Positions 56,572 to 64,000 of a stretch of 64,000 bases of DNA are shown one piece after another. Numbering within the stretch: the stretch's first letter is position 1; each line of letters opens with the position of its first letter. The position numbers and the translations under genes were made by a program. The notes under the pieces were generated by a model. That model saw nothing but the letters and a program-made list of their open reading frames with translations. It was not told the DNA's origin and searched no databases. The stretch is taken from contig CM061142.1 of the NCBI GenBank assembly GCA_030789695.1, positions 281,978,165-282,042,164 of the forward strand, written 5' to 3'. Origin of the DNA: Scilla litardierei (lineage: Eukaryota > Streptophyta > Magnoliopsida > Asparagales > Asparagaceae).

Positions 56572-59376
56572 TCACTTCTTTGAAACTTTGTTCTCCTGTG
56601 CATATACACGAGATCTACGGCGGACCCTGAAGCTATATTATTTGATCCCGAGATCGAACGTACCGCGCGGAGAATTAGAGCGGAGAGGAGACAAGATCGG
56701 GAAGGGAGGTTTATGACCAACCCGGAAACTGCGGACCAATTAGCGGCAAGAATGGCGAGGATAATTTCTATTCGAGACAGGCTTCGGCCTAAGACCTCTT
56801 CTACGACCTCATCCATTGCCATGCCGGAGTTGGCGGCTGACAAGAACTTTGAGCTGAAGACTGGACTAGTGGTTCTGATGCAGCAGGATCCATTTCATGG
56901 GAATGCCCATGAAAATCCTCACTACCACATCCAATTATTCTTGTCGAAGTGCGCCACATTTCAGATGCCGGGGGTCTCCATCGATGCCATCAGACTGCGT
57001 CTCTTCCCCTTCACACTAAAAGACAAGGCACTCTATTGGTTGAGGACGCATGCTGAGGGAGTCTTTACCACTTGGGACGAGTTGGCGAGTGTATTCATTG
57101 ATAAGTTCTATCCGCCCTCCAAGACGGTGAAGATTCGGAGCGCTCTTATGTCCTTCAAGCAAGGACACCAAGAGACGCTCTATGAGGCCTGGGAGCGTTT
57201 TAAAGATCTGCAGCATCAATGCCCGCACCATAGCATTGAAGACTGGGAGCTAGTTCATAGCTTCTACAACGGTCTCCAACCGGGGACCAAACAAATTATT
57301 GATGCCGCGACGAATGGTGCTATCTTATCAAAGACTCCCGAAGAAGCTACAGCCCTAATTGAGGAGATGGCCTCAAACAATCAACAATGGGGCGATGAGC
57401 GAGGACACTCTACATCCTCCTTGAAGCCAACTAGTATCTATGAGGCGAAGGCCGTAGCGGAGCTTACAAGCAAGTTTGATTCTCTCCACAAGGTAGTGGA
57501 GAGACTGGAGAAGTTTATCACGGAGCCCCAAGGAACCCCTTCCACCTCCGCGCCATCGAACCAAATGTGTGATTGGCAAGACCAATCTCAAGCCATGTAC
57601 TCGGGATGAGAGCAAGGAGAAGGATCCTTGGAGCAAGTGCAATATGTTGCGGGGAACCAAGGGTATTGGGCCAATCCGGCCACAAGAAATCATCTCGGTT
57701 TCTCTTACGCCAACAATGAAGAAGCTTTGAACCAGTCACAACAACCACCTCAACAAGCTCGACCGCCACCCCCACCCCAACAACAACACTATCCACCAAG
57801 GGGGCCTCCACAACAAAGTTTCCAACCGAAGCAACAAGTTCCACCTTATAGGCCGCCCGGATACAATCAAGGGTGGAGAAATCAAAATCAAAACCCTCCA
57901 CAAGCTCAACAACAATCCGACTTCGAAGCTAGAGTGGAGGCGTTTATGGTCAAGCAAAAGAAGGTCAATGCTACCTTGAAGGCGGGGCAAGACTCCCTTA
58001 CAACCGTTGTGGCCCAAATATCGGAACAATTGGCGTTGCTCAATCGGAACACTCAACATTTACCGGCGCAACCCGAGCAAAACCCACGGGGCAACACCGG
58101 CCACATCAATGTCGTAGTTGCCGTCACTACTAGAGGCGGGAAGGACACCACCCCCGCCATGATTCCTACCGAGGAGCCCGTGGAGGAAAGTTTAGAGCCA
58201 ATTGAGCCGGTAGTTGAAGTTGAGAAGGAAAAAGAGCCGCAAGAGAAGGAGAAATCTAGAGCGGAGCAATTGATTGAGGAAAGGCGCTTCATGCCATCGG
58301 TCCCATTCCCCCAAAGGCTTGCTAGAGCGAAAATGGAGAAAAGGCTAGCAAAGTTTCTTGAGTATCTGAGAGGGGTTAGCCTCAACATTCCCTTCCTCGA
58401 CGCCATCGTGGAGATCCCCACATATGCTAAATTCTTAAAGGATTTGATTTCGGGGAGAAAGAGGAAGGAGAAGATTATGCTAGCCGAGGAGGGCTCTTGG
58501 TTCACCAAGAGAGAGAAGGAGCCTGCCAAATTCAAAGATCCGGGGAGCTTTCGAATTCCTTGCACCTTGGGCGGCGTCCCTCTTCAAAAGGCGTTGGTAG
58601 ATTTAGGGGCTAGTGTGAGCCTCATGCCTCTCTCCATGTTCTTAAGGCTAAACACCGGGACGAAGTTGAAACCTACCGACATGCGGATACAATTGGCCGA
58701 TGGGCGAATAACAAGGCCGGTAGGGATCGCCGAAGACATCCCGCTACAAGTCCCGGGGGGAATATGCTTGCCATGTGACTTCGTGATCATGGACGTTAAG
58801 GAGGAGGGAGATACGTCATTGATACTTGGACGCCCGTTCCTCACCACCGTCGGTGTGATTGTCGACGTGCGAGAAGGTACACTTACTTTGAACGTCGGCA
58901 ACATCGAGGTGGAGCTTCATATTCCTAAGGCTATGAAACACATGCCTTACCACGAGGAGCTTGACTACATGGACCTCCTTGATGAGGTAATTGAAGAAGT
59001 GATCCCCCACTCGATTGGCGTTCTATTCGATGAGGATTTCGAGGGAGGCCCGGATTTAGGCAGAGATGAGAAGATAGATGATTCCCCCGACATCTCTGCT
59101 GAAAATGATGAAGGCGACGCTGATGTCGCAAGGATTCGAGAGCTCTGCAAGCTCTCGAAATTGAAGTCTCCGAAGAAAGCTCCGTCGATACGGAAATCGG
59201 CGTCACCGGTGAAGCCGTTGACCAGAGCAAATGCTAGCTTGGGGGAGCCTCCCCCCAACACTATTCGAGACAGGAGACCACCGAGGGAGAACACGCCGCC
59301 GCAACTTCCGAATCCAAGCGTTCTCCCCGGAAAGTTTGATGGGTGCATCTCGTATGCACCAAACATCCCGCATTAA
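56572..59376 (+). pseudogene. Athila gag-protease polyprotein with one stop
   Basis: Open from 56572 (first ATG 56713). The gag domain (Retrotrans_gag-like) spans about 56880-57330 (FKDLQHQCPHHSIEDWELVH), followed by a Gln/Pro-rich linker (57720-57930), then an aspartic protease with ALVDLGASVSLMP (about 58590) and a flap/ILGRPFL block (58830). An in-frame TGA at 57607-57609 divides gag from protease; otherwise the frame is intact to TAA at 59374-59376. Reverse transcriptase, RNase H and integrase are absent: protease is followed by about 80 acidic/basic residues and a stop. Confidence 0.9.
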
Positions 59377-60020
59377 TTGAAAATCATAGGGGGTCGAGCT
59401 CATGACCTTAAACGAGCGCTTGTCGGGAGGCAACCCGACGGTTATTGCTTTATTTTTACTTTTTCTTTATTTTTGTTTTAGAAATTTTTAGTGTTTTGAG
59501 TCGTTCGCCCAAAAATTTTGTGATAACGGGTCCTATTTTTCTTGACAGGAGAGGAGATAGGTAAATCCATCATGAGGAGGATGAACGAAGTGATAAGGAG
59601 CACCCCAGGAAGGCGCTCGATGCTTAGGAGGAAGATGAAATCGACTGGAGGAAGAAAGACGGAGTTTAGAGCCAAAACGAAGACAAACAGCAGAACACAA
59701 GGCTCACTCGGCCGAGTACACAAGTTCGTCCGGCCGAGCCGCTCACGAACGAGGGAAGTCTGCTACACCCAACTCTCTGTTTATTTTCCTGATTTCAGTA
59801 TAACTGCTACTCGGCCGAGTATATATATTCACTCGGCCGAGTAAAACGGATACGCTCCTAGGGCGAGTCTTGCCGAGTAGCTTGAGCCACTCGGCCGAAT
59901 GGACTTACTCCACTCGGCCGAGGCTGGCAAGGCCACTCGGCCGAGGCGTTAGCGAGTAGGGATTTTCCATTGATCTCGCTCGGTCGAGTGACTCAGTCAC
60001 TCGGTCGAGTCGTAACTTTT
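59377..60020 (+). other. Athila spacer with a second CTCGGCCGAG cluster
   Basis: Begins with the hairpin GTCGGGAGGCAACCCGAC (59418-59441 region), a motif commonly found after pol in such elements. From 59700 to 60010 it carries about nine CTCGGCCGAG or CTCGGTCGAG words. No coding frame accepted. Confidence 0.7.
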
Positions 60021-60564
60021 CCTATAAAAGGGAGCTGGGTCGGGCTCGTTTTTCGAAACGACACATACCGCAACGACCCCCGACCCTTCAGCTCCCTCGC
60101 CCGAACTCACCCCCTACTCGCCCGACCGACGTCGCCGCGCCGCTCGGCCAGCCACCTCCGGCCGAGCCGCCGCCGCTCCTCGCCCGAGTCGCCGCCGGCG
60201 GCCACCACTCCGGCCACCTCCGGTAACCCCAATTTTCGCCTTTTACTCCTCTTTTGTGTGTTTTTCGAGGATCCATGTGCTTAACGAACCCCAAACCCAA
60301 ATTAATTTCTATATCTATCTATTATACCCCTAATGCTCCATACATTTTGAATATTACTCGCTGATATCTCCATTTCATGCGCAGGTTGTTTCTGGGAGCT
60401 TAGGGGAGCCCAGGGGAGCTTCTCGGGACTGATTTGGGCTGCGTGGAGGCGTCGTCTTCGCACGCTTCCATTGCTTTGCACTCGCGGCATGTCGTGGTAC
60501 ACTCTTTCCTTTATTTTACGCACGTCGCACTTTTTACGTTTTTTGGGGCGCGCTCGGGGCACAC
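60021..60564 (+). promoter_or_regulatory. Likely internal promoter and 5'-UTR intron for the env-position ORF
   Basis: TATAAAAG at 60023-60030 is followed by a C-rich leader, a donor-like CTCCG/GTAACC near 60220 and an acceptor TTCATGCGCAG near 60384. The ORF starts at 60565. The layout is that of a plant promoter with a leader intron. Inferred from sequence only. Confidence 0.55.
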
Positions 60565-62649
60565 ATGCCGCCCCGGACACGGCCGCGGTCGAAGAGAGCT
60601 TTCGCCAAGCGGAAGCGGTCGGATGACGCCGGCCCCTCCCACGAGCTGGAGGACTCTCCTCCGCCTTCTCCCACACACCCCGTCCACCCAGCACAGCCTG
60701 CAGGCCCCGCACACCCCGCACAGCCTGCAGAGCCCGCACAGACCATACACCCCGCACAGCCGCCCCCTGCCGCTCCACAGCCACCACCTCCGGCTCCACT
60801 TATCGGGCCGCTGGGGATTACGTTCCGAGACGACGCACACCGCGTCGCTTTCGAGCGTATTTCCCAGCGCTCGATCGTACCCTCCAGGTTTGCACACCTT
60901 GCCGACCTAGGACGCCTGGGGGTACTAGAGGGGATGCTCACGTTGTACGACAACGTGTGCTGGCGAGATTTCTTTCAGGTGTCGGCAGACACGTTTATCC
61001 GTCCGACACTTGAGGTAATTAGTTCGATCGCCCGGACCGACGAGGGATGCTCGTTTCGGTTCATGGACCGGGAGTGCCAGGTCACTCTCGGTATGATGAG
61101 AGCCTTTTTCTCGTGGCCCGATGTCCCCGGGGCCGATCGAGGTTACGCCCCCACCCATATCCCCCCACCTTCCTTCGACGCCGGTGCCTTCTGGGCCCGG
61201 ATTACGGGTCTTCACACTGCCTTTGACCCTAGTAGGGCCAAGGCCTCGGCCATTATCCACCCCTGCCTCCGTATAGCTCAGCGCATAATGGAGACGACCT
61301 TTTTGGCCAGATATGAGCCAGGCACGATGTCCACGCCAGAGCTCTACATGCTCTACGCGATGACACGGCCCAGAGCTCTATCTAGGGATGGCGATGAGCT
61401 GGTCCCCGCCGTCGTGATTGATGTCGCGGCTTGGTTTTTGGACCGCATCATTGTATCGGTGGGCGCTCGCTCACCGATATGCTGCGGCGGCCTGATCACC
61501 TTGCTTGCCCTTATGACCGGCGAGGACTTCCCTGACGACCTGCGACGAGCACCGGGCCCCACTTCTCTGTCGATTGATGTTATGGCCCGGATGAAGATGC
61601 TTCGTCCGCACGGTGAGCGACACTGGGTCTGGCTGCACGGCCCTTACGGTGCCGATTACATGATTCTTCCGAGCCCAGCTCGGACTCAGATTGCACCGGC
61701 CCATGTGGACTGGCTCCCTGCGATGGATGTTCTGATCCCAGCCGCTTACGTGCTCGAGGCCGAGGAGGCCGAGCAGGCCCACGCTGCCCACGCTGCCCCC
61801 GCAGACCCTGTTGCCCCTGCCGAGCCTGCTGCCCATGTTGACCCCGTGGCCCCTCAGCCTATCCACGATGTTTCCGATGCTCCAGACACCTCTGTCCACA
61901 CCTCTGTCGGTGTCGGGAGTACCTTAGCTGAGCCCACTTCCACTGCTTCCACGCCTGTCACCACCAGCACTGGCCCTCTGTCTGCCGAGCCCGTTTCTTC
62001 TGCCCCACCCGAGCACGCCCCGCCGACTATAGTTGAGTGCGACGAGCCCTCTGTCCCCATTGCTGCTGTATTTTACGAGAGTGTCCTGGCGTCTGTCCAC
62101 ACTTCTGTGCCACCGACCTCTCTGGCCGCCTCGCCGCCACTTTTGTATTCTTCTTTCGCTGCTGCTGCCTCCACTTCTCACCGTCCTGCCCAGCCTCGCA
62201 CTGAGGCCAGGCCCACATTTGCGAGCGCAGCCCCTTTTGTTCACTTGCCTGCTGAGCCCGTCACCTACGCCACCAGAGTACGCCAGCCCCGACCTGCACA
62301 GCCCCGACCGGTGCGTCCCTCTGCACCACCTCCCCCCGACACTGTACTTCAGAGCATTCGTGCTCTCGAGGGGGCGGTGAGTGGCCTCAGAGGCGACCTT
62401 CGGACCCTGTCCGCCACCGTCTCCGCGATGGCTGGCCGCTTTGACCTGCTCCCGCAGATTCATTACTGCCTTACCCAGGTCCTGGAGCGTCTCCCCCGCG
62501 TACCCGTACCCACCCAGCAGGTTCCCACCCACACTTCCACACACACTCCTCCTGCTTCCACTTCCACACCCACCCCCGCTCAGCAGTCACTACCACCACC
62601 ACCTCCTCCTCCGCCTCAGGACGGAGACGGTGCAACACCACCTTCTTAG
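60565..62649 (+). CDS. Intact 694-codon Athila env-position ORF
   Basis: ATG 60565 to TAG 62647-62649 with no break. An N-terminal basic patch (PRTRPRSKRAFAKRKRSDD) may be a nuclear signal. Then a Pro/Ala/Gln repeat region (HPAQPAG, HPAQPAE), a globular domain at about residues 85-390 (ITFRDDAHRVAFERISQRSI, MLTLYDNVCWRDFF, RFMDRECQVTLGMMRAFFSW), a long Ala/Pro/Ser/Thr/His-rich tail, a short coiled coil (LEGAVSGLRGDLRTLSATV, about 600) and a polyproline end. The globular part fits the ATHILA ORF family (Pfam PF03078) by pattern and position. I see no signal peptide or transmembrane segment, so an envelope role is not supported. GC-rich codons (third position mostly C or G), unlike the rest of the window. 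Confidence 0.8.
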   Translation: MPPRTRPRSKRAFAKRKRSDDAGPSHELEDSPPPSPTHPVHPAQPAGPAHPAQPAEPAQTIHPAQPPPAAPQPPPPAPLIGPLGITFRDDAHRVAFERISQRSIVPSRFAHLADLGRLGVLEGMLTLYDNVCWRDFFQVSADTFIRPTLEVISSIARTDEGCSFRFMDRECQVTLGMMRAFFSWPDVPGADRGYAPTHIPPPSFDAGAFWARITGLHTAFDPSRAKASAIIHPCLRIAQRIMETTFLARYEPGTMSTPELYMLYAMTRPRALSRDGDELVPAVVIDVAAWFLDRIIVSVGARSPICCGGLITLLALMTGEDFPDDLRRAPGPTSLSIDVMARMKMLRPHGERHWVWLHGPYGADYMILPSPARTQIAPAHVDWLPAMDVLIPAAYVLEAEEAEQAHAAHAAPADPVAPAEPAAHVDPVAPQPIHDVSDAPDTSVHTSVGVGSTLAEPTSTASTPVTTSTGPLSAEPVSSAPPEHAPPTIVECDEPSVPIAAVFYESVLASVHTSVPPTSLAASPPLLYSSFAAAASTSHRPAQPRTEARPTFASAAPFVHLPAEPVTYATRVRQPRPAQPRPVRPSAPPPPDTVLQSIRALEGAVSGLRGDLRTLSATVSAMAGRFDLLPQIHYCLTQVLERLPRVPVPTQQVPTHTSTHTPPASTSTPTPAQQSLPPPPPPPPQDGDGATPPS

Positions 62650-64000
62650 GCACCCTTGATGCCATCGATTATTTTTGCCGTTGTGCTGCCCGTTTCTGCT
62701 GAGTCCTGATGCATTTTTGCCCCCCTCCCCTCACTTATTTTGGGATTCTCATTCTGATCGTATCTTTTTATATCTTTTTTGGGAGAGAGGGAGAGTTTTT
62801 GGTGCCACACCTGTATATCTGTATCACTCCTATATCTGCATGCATCATGTCCGCATCATCATTTCCGTTTCATTATTTTCTTATTTTTCATCATGCATGC
62901 ATCCTCACTTGCCCCTCCCATTACTTGTCTCTCGGTGTGCCACACTTTGCACATTGAGGACACTGTGCCATTTAGCTTGGGGGAGTGAGTTCTCACGTTC
63001 TTTTTCGATTTGCCACCTTTATTTTTAGTTTTTCACACCATTTTCCGCTTTTGCACTTATTTTCATCATTTTTTCTTTTATTTTACCATGCATCACGTTT
63101 TTCTTATTTTTCTGTGTGTCGCATTGTAAATAGTTCTATTTTCCCTTTATCTTTATTTCCTTTTTTTCTTTTCATCTCATGCTAGAGATGACTTTCCTAT
63201 GATGATGATGACGTGGAGTTAGCTTGCTCTATTTGCATGCTTTATTTGTCATGTCTTAGACTTTATTTCTGATATCATATGCTATGACTTGCCTTGCATC
63301 TAGAGATAGTAACCCATACTTTTTCCACGTGAAAATGGATGAAATTTTATTATTAGCTGAGTCTGAATATTCATATGTATGCTATCGCAGAAAACACACC
63401 AAGATTCACGCATTAAATGCTTATATCTGGAGTACCGATTTCTTTTCCTATATCACTTCTATATGCATGAATTATACATTTCACTTCAGGATGATTGAAT
63501 GATGTTAGCTATGATAAATCTGGATTAGTTAGCTTTTTTTTCTGATCGAAACTGAGTAGATTAGATTACCCTGCTGAAGTTGGCGTGCATGTCTTATAGA
63601 GTGAACCGAGAGATATATTTATTTCTTTCTCCACAAATCTTGAACATTATTTCTCTACTATTAAAATCATTGGTGAATCTCCCCTTAGCGATTCTATTAT
63701 ATGGCATTTCCCCCGCTATTAATTCCTAGCTCCAAATTTCCCAAACCAAAAAAAGAGAAAATATTCTTGTATATCATTATCTCTCTTTGAGTTGGGATCG
63801 TTGGGTCTGTATGCTGTATCAAAAAAAAACAAAACAAAAAAAAGAGAAAAAGAAAAAGAAAAGAGGAAAAATCCTCAATAAAAGATCCCATCTCACTTTC
63901 TTTCTTTCTTCTCTCTTTTCGTGTTCATTTTTATTACTTTTGGAGCTTTATAAAAATGGGGATGTGAATATTTTTTTTGCCACCATGCTCATAGATAAGC
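62650..64000 (+). other. Athila 3' untranslated region; 3' LTR not reached
   Basis: Contains ACATTGAGGACACTGTGCC and AGCTTGGGGGAGTGAG (62953-62990), a conserved Athila-type motif downstream of the env-position ORF and a possible polypurine tract. T-rich sequence follows, then an A/G-rich run at 63819-63872. No LTR start matching T(A/G)ATC(A/G)CTCC before the window ends. Confidence 0.6.

Overview
This window looks like intergenic, repeat-dominated nuclear DNA from a flowering plant. I cannot name the species. The evidence is the content: Ty3/gypsy elements of Tat and Athila type, several Ty1/copia elements, a plant L1-type LINE, two Helitrons, a FAR1-type Mutator-like element (MULE), foldback MITEs, and captured fragments of plant genes (lipoxygenase, serine carboxypeptidase, plasma-membrane proton ATPase, PPR). 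I see no intact host gene. Nearly every coding region belongs to a mobile element and most are broken. A 500-base run of N (44446-44945) marks an assembly gap.

Layout. 1-2458 is the 3' end of a Tat-type element: a spliced antisense ORF, polypurine tract and complete 3' LTR. 2459-about 7469 is a decayed minus-strand Helitron with a PIF1-like helicase, no Rep domain, and a seven-fold tandem copy of one N-terminal exon. From 7470 to 38388 the DNA is a chain of unrelated elements separated only by TA-rich microsatellite: a foldback MITE (7579-7978), a 17.35-kb non-autonomous Helitron (8026-25378) carrying gene fragments and a nested solo LTR (20037-20981), an L1-type LINE (25496-about 30983), and a MULE with about 180-bp terminal inverted repeats (31021-38309). 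A second foldback follows at 38389-38781.

From 39130 to 53305 copia elements are nested in each other. A minus-strand copia LTR (39130-40596) is followed by a SIRE/Maximus-like minus element (LTR 40977-42328, extra downstream ORF 43799-44445) that runs into the gap. Right of the gap is plus-strand copia A (gag-pol 44946-48492, 3' LTR 49496-50046), whose LTR end lies directly against copia B, a minus-strand relative (gag-protease 50047-51020, GC-rich leader, PBS, 5' LTR 52755-53305). B sits in a Tat-like gag remnant followed by 52-bp and 95-bp tandem hairpin arrays (53717-54628). The window ends in an Athila-type element (54629-64000): 5' LTR, aspartate-tRNA-type PBS, gag-protease, no reverse transcriptase or integrase, and an intact 694-codon env-position ORF behind its own TATA box and likely 5'-UTR intron.

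The most novel-looking signal is in the Athila LTR (55789-56086). The same 14-nt sequence occurs five times, each time as the loop of a hairpin whose two arms differ from copy to copy but remain complementary within each copy. Other notable signals are the TA-microsatellite insertion hub, the exon capture in the 17-kb Helitron, and the phase-preserving exon amplification in the first Helitron.
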